NCBI GenBank assembly: GCA_934119965.1 | Contig: CAKOTA010000006.1 | Span: forward strand, 4,000 to 67,999 | Length of the DNA stretch: 64,000 bases | Direction of reading: 5' to 3' | Origin: an uncultured Bacilli bacterium | GTDB lineage: Bacteria; Bacillota_I; Bacilli_A; RF39; UBA660 | In this document: piece by piece, positions 50,801 to 60,031 of the stretch | Layout of the letters: the number at the start of each line of letters is the position of its first letter | Numbering within the stretch: position 1 is the stretch's first letter | The notes under the pieces: model-generated | What the model was told of the DNA's origin: nothing | What the model saw: the letters and a program-made list of their open reading frames with translations, nothing else | Database searches by the model: none | Position numbers and translations under genes: made by a program

Positions 50801-52246
50801 ATGAATCAAGTTGAAGAACTAAAAGTTAAATTATTTGAAAATATTAAAGAATATAATGAGGAAGAGACTAATAATGTTTTAAAAGCATTTGAATTTGCTA
50901 ATGAATTACATAAAGGCGTTTACCGTCAAAGTGGTGACCCTTATATAACACATCCTTTAGAAGTAGCAATTATTTTATCAGAAATGCATGCTGATAGAGA
51001 TACTATTTGTGCGGGATTACTTCATGATACAATTGAAGATACAAATATTACTAAAGAAGATATAGCTGAAGCTTTTAATAAAGATGTTGCGAAATTAGTT
51101 GACGGAGTTACCAAAATAAGTAAACTTAATTTTTCAAATAAACAAGAACAAAATGTTGCAAACACAAGAAAAATAATTACTAGTATCACTGATGATGTAA
51201 GAATTGTTATAATTAAATTGGCAGATAGGTTACATAATATGCGAACATTACAATTTAAAAGTGAATTTAAACAAAAAGAAAATTCAATGGAAACAATGGA
51301 TATATTTGTGCCACTTGCTTATTATATTGGAGCTTATAGAATTAAAAGTGAATTAGAGGATTTATCACTACAATATTTATATCCTGATAAATACAAAAAA
51401 TTAGAAGAAGTAAAAATAAAAATTGAAAATGAAAGTTCTAATTGTTTAAAAGAAATGTATGAAAATATAAATTGTATTTTAAATAATAGAGATATACCAC
51501 ATGAAATTAAAATAAGAACTAAAAATATTTATGGTATTTATAAAAGATTAGAACAAGGACATAAAATATCTGATATTCATGATCTTTTAGCGCTTAAAGT
51601 AATGGTTGATGATATAGCAAATTGTTATCAAACATTAGGTTTAATTCATTCTCAATATCATCCTATTAATGACAAATTTAAAGATTACATTTATAATCCA
51701 AAAACTAATATGTATAGATCACTTCATACTACAGTGTTTGGTGAAGATAATAGACTTGTTCAAACACAAATTAGAACATTTAATATGGATAAAGTTGCTT
51801 CATTTGGACTTACTGCATATTGGGATATTGAAAAAGGAAATGCTAGAAATGTAATGCAAGATGATTTAAAAAATAAATATCAATTCTTTAAATCATTAAT
51901 TGAAATAAATCGTGTTTTTGGAGATAATCAAGAATTTGTAAGGCAAGTAAAAAATGAACTTTTTACTGATAGAATATATGTATATACAACTAAGGGAGAA
52001 ATAGTTGAACTACCAATTGGTTCTACAGCAATTGATTTTGCTTATAAAATTCATTCTGATTTAGGTAATACAATGGTTTCAGCAATTGTAAATGATAAGG
52101 TTGTTGAACCAGACTATGTATTGCATAATAAGGATAGGGTAAGAATTATAACTGATATTATGTCATATGGACCAAGAGAAGAGTGGATAAATAAAGTTCA
52201 AACTACTAAAGCAAAAAGAAAGATAAAGGAGTTTAATAGAAAATAA
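50801..52246 (+). CDS. rel: Short RelA/SpoT-type (p)ppGpp synthetase/hydrolase
   Basis: 481 residues from ATG 50801 (GAGGTGTTTT). N-terminal HD hydrolase (ELHKGVYRQSGDPYITHPLEVA, HDTIEDT), synthetase domain (DIHDLLALKVMVDD, YRSLHTTVFG), then the TGS domain (RIYVYTTKGEIVELPIGSTA). The protein ends after TGS: the helical, zinc-finger and ACT regions of full Rel (about 730) are absent. Its last 384 bases recur at 60032-60415, and its stop overlaps the next gene (TAATG), which suggests the 3' end was exchanged when the island arrived. Confidence 0.9.
   Translation: MNQVEELKVKLFENIKEYNEEETNNVLKAFEFANELHKGVYRQSGDPYITHPLEVAIILSEMHADRDTICAGLLHDTIEDTNITKEDIAEAFNKDVAKLVDGVTKISKLNFSNKQEQNVANTRKIITSITDDVRIVIIKLADRLHNMRTLQFKSEFKQKENSMETMDIFVPLAYYIGAYRIKSELEDLSLQYLYPDKYKKLEEVKIKIENESSNCLKEMYENINCILNNRDIPHEIKIRTKNIYGIYKRLEQGHKISDIHDLLALKVMVDDIANCYQTLGLIHSQYHPINDKFKDYIYNPKTNMYRSLHTTVFGEDNRLVQTQIRTFNMDKVASFGLTAYWDIEKGNARNVMQDDLKNKYQFFKSLIEINRVFGDNQEFVRQVKNELFTDRIYVYTTKGEIVELPIGSTAIDFAYKIHSDLGNTMVSAIVNDKVVEPDYVLHNKDRVRIITDIMSYGPREEWINKVQTTKAKRKIKEFNRK
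51860..52243 (+). repeat. rel 3'-end direct repeat, left copy
   Basis: 384 bases matching 60032-60415 without gaps; I count ten differences, about half or more silent. Confidence 0.9.
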
Positions 52247-52698
52247 TGAATAAAGTGATTTATATAGATTTCGATGGCGTACTTGTTGATACTCCAAAAT
52301 TTATAAATGAAGAGCTAAAAATAAATGGAAATTCAGAAGAAACTTGCAAAAATTTTCATTGGGATTATTTTTTAAAAAATTGTAATGAAATAGAAAATAA
52401 TTTAACAGTTTTAAAAAAAATATCGCAAAAAAATAAAGTCGTAATTTTAACACATGTTTATTCAGACAATGAAAAATTAGCTAAAGAGAAGTTTATTTTT
52501 GAAAAACTAAATAATATAAAGATTATTGCAGTTCCTTATTATATAGATAAAAATATAATTGTTAATCCAAAAGATAATATTTTAATTGATGATTATAGTA
52601 ATAATATTGATAAATGGATAAATTCAGGTGGTATAGGAATACAATTTAAAAACGAAAAAAGAATAGATAAATTATTAATTGATTACATAAGAATTTAA
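52246..52698 (+). CDS. 5'(3')-nucleotidase-like HAD protein
   Basis: 150 residues. VIYIDFDGVLVDTPKF carries the two catalytic Asp of the HAD family; NNLTVLKKISQKNKVVILTHVYSD is motif II and ILIDDYSNNIDKW motif III, the pattern of NT5C-type deoxyribonucleotidases. It may dephosphorylate a nucleotide or a pathway intermediate. ATG shares a base with the rel stop; first gene of the coupled island operon. Confidence 0.7.
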   Translation: MNKVIYIDFDGVLVDTPKFINEELKINGNSEETCKNFHWDYFLKNCNEIENNLTVLKKISQKNKVVILTHVYSDNEKLAKEKFIFEKLNNIKIIAVPYYIDKNIIVNPKDNILIDDYSNNIDKWINSGGIGIQFKNEKRIDKLLIDYIRI

Positions 52699-52711
52699 GG
52701 TGGTGAAAATA

Positions 52712-53590
52712 ATGATATCTTATTATAGTTGTTTTAATAAAAAAATTTTAATTAATTTATATAAAAAGTCGGATGATATGTTGGATTTTTGGCTAAAAAG
52801 ATTTTGCCCTAGTATAATTAAAATTCAAGATTCAGCACAATTAAAAATTGATTTAGAAATTATTGTCGTAAAATCCGAAAAAACAAATTATAGTATAAAA
52901 AATAATAAAATATTTTTATTTGGAAATATAAGAGATAATATAAGCTATATTGCAAAATTTGTAACACAATGTTTTCAAAAATTATTAATAGAAGAAAATA
53001 TTTTAATAATTCCAGCATCATGTGTCTCAAAAAAAAATAAAGCGTTACTTGTAATAGGTGATTTTTGGCAAGGAAAAACTTCTTCAGCATTAAATATCTC
53101 ATCTAAATATAAGTGTAATTTAATATCAGACAATTATGTTGCTATTAAAGATGGTTATATTATAGGAGCCACAAGTTTTATATCAGTAAGGAAAGAAGAT
53201 ATTAAAGATAAAACCAATCCCATATTTTTTAGCATTAATGATAGATATTTTTATAATAATAAATATTTCTATGATAGTAATTTAAAGATAATTGGATTTA
53301 TGTTACCATATATTAATAAAGGAGATAATAATATTCATTACATATCAAAGGAAGAATCTTATTGGTATTTATATCAAAAATTTTCAAGATTATTATGTGG
53401 CGAAACGATTTTATTTGATGGAAAATTGCCATCACCAATGTTTTTAAATAAGAGTAATTCAAAAACAATTTTAAAAATTGTAGATGAATTACTAATTAGC
53501 AATAGCATAAAATATGTTTCTGCTCCAATGGATATTATAACAAACGAAGGAAACAAAATATTATGTGATGGAGATGATAATAATGAATAA
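52712..53590 (+). CDS. HPr-kinase-like P-loop protein
   Basis: 292 residues, ATG 52712 after AAGGTGGTGAAAAT. Walker A is GDFWQGKTS (residues 116-124) in a context (ALLVIGDFWQGKTSSALNIS, NLISDNYVAI) like HPr kinase/phosphorylase and the HprK-type kinases found in lasso-peptide and other RiPP clusters. The first 100 residues have no recognised motif. It overlaps the radical SAM gene by 8 bases. Its substrate is unknown; a peptide- or nucleoside-kinase role is inference. Confidence 0.6.
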   Translation: MISYYSCFNKKILINLYKKSDDMLDFWLKRFCPSIIKIQDSAQLKIDLEIIVVKSEKTNYSIKNNKIFLFGNIRDNISYIAKFVTQCFQKLLIEENILIIPASCVSKKNKALLVIGDFWQGKTSSALNISSKYKCNLISDNYVAIKDGYIIGATSFISVRKEDIKDKTNPIFFSINDRYFYNNKYFYDSNLKIIGFMLPYINKGDNNIHYISKEESYWYLYQKFSRLLCGETILFDGKLPSPMFLNKSNSKTILKIVDELLISNSIKYVSAPMDIITNEGNKILCDGDDNNE

Positions 53591-54605
53591 GGATTTTAAT
53601 TTTATTGTAAAATTAACAACCGGTTGTCCTGGAAATTGTAAGTGTTGCCGCGATAGACAAGAAAACTTTAAATTAAAAAATGAAAAAAATAGTATTTTTG
53701 ATATAAATATTTTTGAAAAAATATGTAAGAATATAAAAAAATTAAACGGATCGTATGTATGCATTTCTGGCGGAGAGCCAACTATGGTAAGAAATATTGA
53801 TGATTATATAAAAATAGCAAAAAAATACGAATTAGCGACAAGAATAAATACAAATGGATGGAATGTCACAAAAGACAATTTAGAATGTTGGTTAAAAAAT
53901 GGATTAGATCAAATTGTTTTATCAATATATGGGTTAGATGAAAAGAGTATTATTGAGACCAGAGGTAATAGATTTATTTTTGATAAAAGTATGAGGGCTA
54001 TTGAAGTTATAAAAGAACTAAGAAAAAAATATAAATTTATATTTATTATTCAAACTATAATAATGAAAGAAAATTATAAGCAAATGCCAGAATTACTTAA
54101 TTACTCAATTGATAGTAATGTAAATTTATTTTGGCCTTCATATTTGGAAGATGCAATTAATTTACCAGAAATAAGGTTGAGTACTGAAGAAATAAGTGAT
54201 TTCAAAAATAATATAATTCCAAATATGAAAAAAATAATTGATGAAAAAGTTATGGATAATAAGATAAAAGAGAATATTATGAAATCATTAGATAGTTATT
54301 ATAATGATGGTACAAAGTTATATCAATACCATAAAGAAAATGAGAATTGTCATTGGAGCGGTAAACATTTCACATTTTATCCTAATGGGACAATAGATCC
54401 ATGTCCTGGTCATGAATATTTTAAGAGTAAATATCAATTTAAAATAAATTATAATGAGATTGATGAGTTTATGAAATTAGAAAATTTAACTAAATGTAAA
54501 AATGTATGTTTTGATTATTGTAAGTATTGTCCACAAGGTGTTCATCACGAAATATCATTTATGCCTGTTTCATTTAATGAACATGATAGTAAAGAGGAAA
54601 TTTAA
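53583..54605 (+). CDS. Radical SAM enzyme with C-terminal extra-cluster domain
   Basis: 340 residues. CPGNCKCC gives CX3CX2C (Cys15, 19, 22) for the [4Fe-4S]-SAM site; CISGGEPTM and ATRINTNGWN follow in the usual barrel. The C-terminus has NCHWSGKHFTFYPNG, DPCPGHE and CKNVCFDYCKYCPQG, a SPASM/twitch-type cysteine set for extra clusters, common in peptide-modifying enzymes. ATG 53583 follows GGAG and overlaps the previous gene; the next gene begins at its stop. Reaction unknown. Confidence 0.8.
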   Translation: MNKDFNFIVKLTTGCPGNCKCCRDRQENFKLKNEKNSIFDINIFEKICKNIKKLNGSYVCISGGEPTMVRNIDDYIKIAKKYELATRINTNGWNVTKDNLECWLKNGLDQIVLSIYGLDEKSIIETRGNRFIFDKSMRAIEVIKELRKKYKFIFIIQTIIMKENYKQMPELLNYSIDSNVNLFWPSYLEDAINLPEIRLSTEEISDFKNNIIPNMKKIIDEKVMDNKIKENIMKSLDSYYNDGTKLYQYHKENENCHWSGKHFTFYPNGTIDPCPGHEYFKSKYQFKINYNEIDEFMKLENLTKCKNVCFDYCKYCPQGVHHEISFMPVSFNEHDSKEEI

Positions 54606-55940
54606 ATGATATATACTACCGAAGAAAATAGGTATTTATCATACAATACACCTTTAATAGAATATATTAGGTCAAAACATTTATATACAAACGAAAATCT
54701 GATGTATACAAAAAAATATTCTGATGGTACATTTTCAATAACAAAGCCTACAGAAATATTTACAAATTGTGAGTTTATCAATGGATATCCACATTTTCAA
54801 ATACCACTTTCAAAATGTATAGAAGAAATTGAGTTTTTTATAACAGGTGAAAAAATGTATGATAATAATTTTTATATTAGATATGGTGATACTCATCCAC
54901 ATAAATGTATCCCTAAATTGGCACAAGTAAGAAATTTAGTTATAGAAAATTCTTTATCAAATATGATAGGCAAAAATGTAAAAAGTTTTTACGGCTTTGG
55001 AGACATAAGTTTGAAATCATTAAAGGATTTTATTGAAAAATATCATATAAATATGACACCCAATGAAATGTTTATAATGCTTGTTAATAATAATATATCT
55101 AATGATATTTTGAAAAAATTAGAGGAATATGATTTATCAGCCTTAAAACAAATTTTTATTTTTTTAAGACAGTTAAGATTAGTTCCGAAAGAATTTTTAG
55201 TTGAATCGAAACTATACTCAAATCAAAATTTATATAGATCATTAAAGAGTAATCCAAATTTTACAGAAGAATTAAAAAAAAATGGAGAATTGAAATATTC
55301 ACTACAAGAGTTAATATTTATTAATTCAATTTTAGATAATAATGATGATGTATTATTTAATATTATAGGTGCAAATCAAAATTCACATGTATTAAAAGTA
55401 GAAGAATTGTTAAAAGGAAATTATGATTTGAGAGGTAGATTTTTAACATATGAAATATGTAGAAATGCAGATGAACGTGATATTAATTTATGGTCTGAAA
55501 AGTTAAATAAGTTTATTGAAAAAAATAATTTAGAAATAAGTGGTGATAATCTTGATTACCAAGATTTATTAAAAATATTAATGATAATTAATAGTAATGA
55601 TGTAATTATTGATTATGACAAATTAGATAAGTATAAAAACAATATTAGAAAATTTACTAATATTGTTACAAGTATAGATGGTATAAATAATAAAAAAAAT
55701 ATTAATTCTGGTAATGATTTAATTTATAAAATGGCATTAGTTTGTTATAATTTAAATAGATCTATTGAAATGGGAAATCAAAGTAATTTTTACAGATACT
55801 TAATTGTTGTAGTTGATGAATATGAAAATAATAAAGATAAATATATTAATATTCAAGGACTGTATAAAGAATTTTTGATTAAGTGTTTAGATAGACTGGG
55901 GTATAAAAAGAAAGATAAAATAAAGGAGTTGAAAAAATGA
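54606..55940 (+). CDS. Unknown island protein, perhaps ArgRS-related
   Basis: 444 residues, not recognised. Near residue 95 DTHPHKCIPKLAQVRNLVI and KNVKSFYGFGDIS line up loosely with the HIGH region of the island's own ArgRS (SPHIGRSRNSIIGD ... NVEANYFINDIG). The C-terminal 70 residues (LIYKMALVCYNLNRSIE, GLYKEFLIKCLDRLGY) recall its anticodon-binding helices. No KMSKS-type loop is visible. It may be a synthetase-like ligase that lost tRNA charging, or a new family. Starts directly at the radical SAM stop and overlaps the next gene. Confidence 0.55.
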   Translation: MIYTTEENRYLSYNTPLIEYIRSKHLYTNENLMYTKKYSDGTFSITKPTEIFTNCEFINGYPHFQIPLSKCIEEIEFFITGEKMYDNNFYIRYGDTHPHKCIPKLAQVRNLVIENSLSNMIGKNVKSFYGFGDISLKSLKDFIEKYHINMTPNEMFIMLVNNNISNDILKKLEEYDLSALKQIFIFLRQLRLVPKEFLVESKLYSNQNLYRSLKSNPNFTEELKKNGELKYSLQELIFINSILDNNDDVLFNIIGANQNSHVLKVEELLKGNYDLRGRFLTYEICRNADERDINLWSEKLNKFIEKNNLEISGDNLDYQDLLKILMIINSNDVIIDYDKLDKYKNNIRKFTNIVTSIDGINNKKNINSGNDLIYKMALVCYNLNRSIEMGNQSNFYRYLIVVVDEYENNKDKYINIQGLYKEFLIKCLDRLGYKKKDKIKELKK

Positions 55941-56911
55941 TTTATCCTAAAAAAGTAAATAAAAATGATATAATAGAAATAATTTCACCATCAAATGGTG
56001 TGAAAAGTAAAAAAATACAAAAAATCGAAAAAGCAGTAGAAAAATTAAATAATTATGGATATAAGGTAGTTGAAGATAGATATGTAAGAAATACTGAAAA
56101 TGGCGTTAGTTCATCTGCATTTAATCGATCAGTTGAACTAAACAACGCAATTAAGAATAAAGAAGTAAGAGCCTTAATTGCATGTTCAGGTGGAGATTAT
56201 TTAGTTCAAATTATGGGTTTAATAAGTTTTGATCAATTTAAAAAAAATATAAAATGGATACAAGGTCAATCCGATATTACACCTTTGTTATTTTATATAA
56301 CAACTAAATTAGATGTTGCAACAATTTATAGTTTTAATGCCAAATCTTTTGGTGATGATAATTTACCAGAATCAATGATAAAAAATAACATGGAATTTTT
56401 AAGTGGAAAAATGCCGAAACAAATTGAATATGGATATAAAATAGATGATGATAAAATAGAACAACCATGGGAGTGTATAACAGAGGATAGAGAATTTAAA
56501 GGAAGAATTATAGGAGGATGCTTAGATTCATTAAAAGATATAATAGGGACAAAATATGATTGTGTAAAAAATTTTATAAATAAATATAATGAAGATGGAA
56601 TAATTTGGTATTTTGATGTGGCGGAAATGACAAATGAAGATATATTAAGAACAATGTGGCAATTTAAAAATGCCGGGTGGTTTATAGGGTGTAAAGGTAT
56701 TTTATTTGGAAGAATAGAAAATGAAATTAATTATACAGGCATAACACTAAAAGATGCAGTTAATTATAATCTTTTTGATTTAAATATTCCAATTTTTATA
56801 AATACAGATATAGGACACACGAATCCAGTATATACATTAATTAATGGTTCAATTGTAAGAGTTACTAAAAATAAAGATAATAAGCATATTATGGAGACAA
56901 TTTTTGAATGA
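55937..56911 (+). CDS. S66 family peptidase (LD-carboxypeptidase/MccF-like)
   Basis: 324 residues. IIEIISPSNGVKSKKI, LIACSGGDYLVQ, the nucleophile Ser112 in GQSDIT and His294 in DIGHTNP are S66 features; the usual acidic member of the triad falls in WYFDVAEM as Asp. S66 members cut cell-wall L,D-peptide bonds or, as MccF, inactivate microcin C by hydrolysing its amide bond. In this cluster self-immunity is a natural reading. Start overlaps the preceding gene by four bases (ATGA). Confidence 0.8.
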   Translation: MIYPKKVNKNDIIEIISPSNGVKSKKIQKIEKAVEKLNNYGYKVVEDRYVRNTENGVSSSAFNRSVELNNAIKNKEVRALIACSGGDYLVQIMGLISFDQFKKNIKWIQGQSDITPLLFYITTKLDVATIYSFNAKSFGDDNLPESMIKNNMEFLSGKMPKQIEYGYKIDDDKIEQPWECITEDREFKGRIIGGCLDSLKDIIGTKYDCVKNFINKYNEDGIIWYFDVAEMTNEDILRTMWQFKNAGWFIGCKGILFGRIENEINYTGITLKDAVNYNLFDLNIPIFINTDIGHTNPVYTLINGSIVRVTKNKDNKHIMETIFE

Positions 56912-57966
56912 AAATATTAATTGGAATTTGTGGAATTGGAAATGGACATTTAAGCAGACAGACAAATGTAATAAATTTATTAATGAATAAAAATCATAAA
57001 ATAGTTATAGTAACTACGAAGAATAATATTAATTATTTTAAAAATAAATTTCCAGAGTTTAAAGTATTAGAAATTAGTATTCCATGGATAGCATGCAATT
57101 CAACAGGAATTGATTTTGAAACATCTTTAAAAAAATATCAAGAGGGGAAAATAGATCAATTTTTTGAATTTTTAAAATTTTCTATGAATGTAGAAAATGC
57201 ATTTTCTGGAGTTCCGGATTTGGTAATTACAGATTATGAACCGAATGTTGCTCAATATTCTTATGCAGTTGATATACCTTTAATTTGTATGGAACAGCAA
57301 TCAAAATTTTTATATTTAAATGAAGTAAAAATAAGTAATTTCTCAATTTTAGAAGAAAAAAAAAGAATTAATTATTTTTTTCCAAAATACTCGTATAAAG
57401 TAATTTCATCTTTTTTTCCAATAACTATAAAAGAAAAAAATGTTAAAGTGGTTACACCGATTATATCTCCATTAAATGAGATAAAACATAAAAAAAATCA
57501 TATATTAGTATACTTTTCTCCATATGAAAATTCAGATAAGTATAAAAAAATAGTAAGAGCATTAGAAGATATACCAAATCGTAATGTAATTGTTTATACA
57601 AAGGAAGACTTCGATATTGATTCGAATAACATTACATTTAAATCTTATTCTAATGAATTTAAAAACGATCTTGAAAATGCTTACTGTATAATATCTACTG
57701 CCGGGCATCAGTTGCTAAGCGAATCTATCTCAATTGAAGTGCCAGCATACTTAATACCATTAAGTACATATGAACAAAATTATAATGCTAAAATGATTGA
57801 AAAATATGATTTGGGAAAAATATCACATAATATAAATGCCGAAGAAATAAATCAATTTATTAAAGAAATACCTTACTATAAGAAAAGAATTATAAAGTTC
57901 AAAAATAAATATTATAAAAATAATTGGGAAAAGAGTTTGTTAGAAATTATTGATACTTTTATGTAA
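56908..57966 (+). CDS. Glycosyltransferase (MurG/UGT-like fold)
   Basis: 352 residues. GICGIGNGHLSRQTNVINLL is a typical N-terminal loop of GT-B transferases using nucleotide sugars; PDLVITDYEPNVAQYSYA and the C-terminal ISTAGHQLLSESISIEVPAYLIPL, in which the donor-binding Gly-His-Gln motif sits, support this. It may glycosylate the island product. ATG overlaps the peptidase end by four bases; it is the last gene of the coupled run. Confidence 0.8.
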   Translation: MKILIGICGIGNGHLSRQTNVINLLMNKNHKIVIVTTKNNINYFKNKFPEFKVLEISIPWIACNSTGIDFETSLKKYQEGKIDQFFEFLKFSMNVENAFSGVPDLVITDYEPNVAQYSYAVDIPLICMEQQSKFLYLNEVKISNFSILEEKKRINYFFPKYSYKVISSFFPITIKEKNVKVVTPIISPLNEIKHKKNHILVYFSPYENSDKYKKIVRALEDIPNRNVIVYTKEDFDIDSNNITFKSYSNEFKNDLENAYCIISTAGHQLLSESISIEVPAYLIPLSTYEQNYNAKMIEKYDLGKISHNINAEEINQFIKEIPYYKKRIIKFKNKYYKNNWEKSLLEIIDTFM

Positions 57967-57974
57967 AAAAATGC

Positions 57975-58002
57975 TTGACTTTTAGTAAGGGCTCATTATA
58001 AT
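57975..58002 (+). promoter_or_regulatory. argS promoter
   Basis: TTGACT, 16 bp, TATAAT, 40 bases before argS. No T-box-like leader lies between them. Confidence 0.75.
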
Positions 58003-58042
58003 ATATGTAAATTAAATTTTGTTAGTGAAAGAGGGAATTTTT

Positions 58043-59728
58043 ATGTTGAATTTAAAAAAATATATCAAAGAAGAAATAGAAAAGGTAGGTATTCAATTAG
58101 ATAGCGTTGATGTTGTAAGACCACCTAAAGAGGAAATGGGTGATTTTACTATACCATGTTTTACTATAAATATGGATGGTATAAATAATCCACATGAAAA
58201 AGCAAAAGCTATTTTAGAAAAATTAAATATGAATGAAGATATTATTTTAGATACAAAAGTTATAGGACCATACTTAAATTTTACTATTAATAGAGATTTT
58301 TTGGCAAAAGAAACATTAGAGACTATTAGTTCAGAAGGAAATAATTATGGTTCAAGCAGAATTGGAAATGGAAAGGAACTTTTAATTGAGCATACATCAA
58401 TAAATCCAAATGCTTCACCTCATATTGGTAGATCAAGAAACAGTATTATAGGAGATTTTTTAGTTCGACTATATAAATTTGAAGGTTATAATGTTGAAGC
58501 AAATTATTTTATAAATGATATTGGAAAACAAATTTCAATGTTATTGGTGGGGGTAGAAAAATTAGGTAATATTGACACTATAGCATTTAGTGATATGCTA
58601 AAGTTATATATAGAAATAAATGATATAAGTAAAACAGATAAAGAAGTAGAAAAAAAGATCTTCTATTATTTACACGAATTAGAAAATGGAAATGAAGAAG
58701 TTAGAGATAAATTTAAGAAAATTACAGATATATGTGTTGAAGGACAACAAGAAATATTTAAGAAAATGGATATTAGATGGGATAGATTTACTCATGAATC
58801 TGATTTTGTTTTTGAAAATAAAACCACAAAAATATTAGAACGATTAAAAGAAAGAAAAAAATTACATGAAGATGAGAATGGCAGATTATATGTTGACTTG
58901 AGTGAATATGATATACCAACAAAATCACCAGTATTAGTTCTTACTAGAGAAGACAAAACTTCATTATATCCATTGAGAGATATTGCTTATACTATTTCAA
59001 AACTAGAAAGAAATAAAGAAAATAATGTTATTGTCTTGGGAGAAGATCAAGAAGTCTATATGCAACAAATTGCTGCAACACTAGATATTCTAGGATATAC
59101 TGCTCCAAAACTTGTCTCATATGATTTTGTTCTATTAAATGGTGATAAAATGGCTACTAGAGAAGGAAAAGTTGTCCTACTTGATGAATTTATTGAAAAA
59201 GCAAAAGAAAAATTAGCTATGACATTTAAAGAAAAAGGAACAAATTTATCAAATGATGAAATTGTAGATTTAGCTGCGTCTTGTATTAAATATAACATGT
59301 TAAATGTTAATAGAAAAAGAACAGTTAATTTTAATTTAGAATCAGCAACAGATTTTCAAGGTAATTCGGCTATTTATCTATTATATAATTATGCAAGAAT
59401 AAATTCTATTTTAGAAAAGGTAAATTATTGTGGATCTGATGAAGATATTTATAAATTTAAAGAAGAATTAGAATATTCATTAATAAATAGTCTATATAAA
59501 TTTCCAGAAGTTGTAGATAATTCATATAATACTCAAGAATCAGTAATTATTACCAATTATTTATATGATGTAGCTCAAAAATTTTCAAGATATTATAAAA
59601 ATATACCTGTATTAAATGAAGAAGACAAATTAGTAAGACAATCAAGACTCGCATTATTAAATTCAACTAAAACAGTTTTATCAAACGGAATGAAAATTCT
59701 TGGAATAAATCCAGTTAAGAAATTATAA
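58043..59728 (+). CDS. argS: Arginine-tRNA ligase, divergent type
   Basis: 561 residues. HTSINPNASPHIGRSRNSIIGD holds the HIGH motif as HIGR (residues 127-130); GDKMATREGK is the KMSKS-like loop, and the C-terminal DALR region (YNYARINSILEKVN) binds the anticodon. The HTSxNPNxxPHIGR form is closer in pattern to archaeal-like ArgRS than to the usual Bacilli HVGHLRST form; this is from memory. ATG 58043 follows GAGGGAATTTTT. It lies in the rel-flanked island with its own promoter, so it may be a resistant accessory copy or a displaced housekeeping gene. Confidence 0.85.
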   Translation: MLNLKKYIKEEIEKVGIQLDSVDVVRPPKEEMGDFTIPCFTINMDGINNPHEKAKAILEKLNMNEDIILDTKVIGPYLNFTINRDFLAKETLETISSEGNNYGSSRIGNGKELLIEHTSINPNASPHIGRSRNSIIGDFLVRLYKFEGYNVEANYFINDIGKQISMLLVGVEKLGNIDTIAFSDMLKLYIEINDISKTDKEVEKKIFYYLHELENGNEEVRDKFKKITDICVEGQQEIFKKMDIRWDRFTHESDFVFENKTTKILERLKERKKLHEDENGRLYVDLSEYDIPTKSPVLVLTREDKTSLYPLRDIAYTISKLERNKENNVIVLGEDQEVYMQQIAATLDILGYTAPKLVSYDFVLLNGDKMATREGKVVLLDEFIEKAKEKLAMTFKEKGTNLSNDEIVDLAASCIKYNMLNVNRKRTVNFNLESATDFQGNSAIYLLYNYARINSILEKVNYCGSDEDIYKFKEELEYSLINSLYKFPEVVDNSYNTQESVIITNYLYDVAQKFSRYYKNIPVLNEEDKLVRQSRLALLNSTKTVLSNGMKILGINPVKKL

Positions 59729-59733
59729 TAAAA

Positions 59734-60029
59734 TGAAAATATGTGTTGTTGGCACGGGATATGTTGGCTTTTCTCTACCTGTTCGTCTTAGTGAAAAAAA
59801 TGATATTGTCGTTTATGATATAGATAAAGAAAAATTAATATGATAAATAATAATATAAGTCCATTGAAAATGATGGTATTTATTAATATTTAAATAATAA
59901 GAAGCTGAAACTAAAATCCACCCGTAATTATCAGGTGGATTTTGAAAATTCAAAGTACATTATAATATGTACTCCAATTGATTTTGGCTATAAAACTAAT
60001 TTGTTTGATACTTCTTCTATTGAAAATAT
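59734..60029 (+). pseudogene. Broken UDP-sugar dehydrogenase (Ugd-like)
   Basis: ATG 59734 opens MKICVVGTGYVGFSLPVRLS, the NAD site of UDP-glucose/GDP-mannose dehydrogenases, and stops after 36 codons. After a 100-base interruption that includes a hairpin (59913-59943), YIIICTPIDFGYKTNLFDTSSIEN follows, matching a later stretch of the same enzyme. It then ends abruptly at the rel repeat. A gene remnant cut by the island junction. Confidence 0.7.
59913..59943. terminator. Hairpin inside the Ugd remnant
   Basis: AAAATCCACC-loop-GGTGGATTTT; ends in T run on plus and, by symmetry, on minus, so it could end transcription of argS. Confidence 0.6.
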
Positions 60030-60031
60030 AG

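Noticed and set aside
57967..58042. T-box riboswitch before argS
   Set aside because: Only 75 bases lie between the genes, with a promoter and no specifier stem or T-box sequence.
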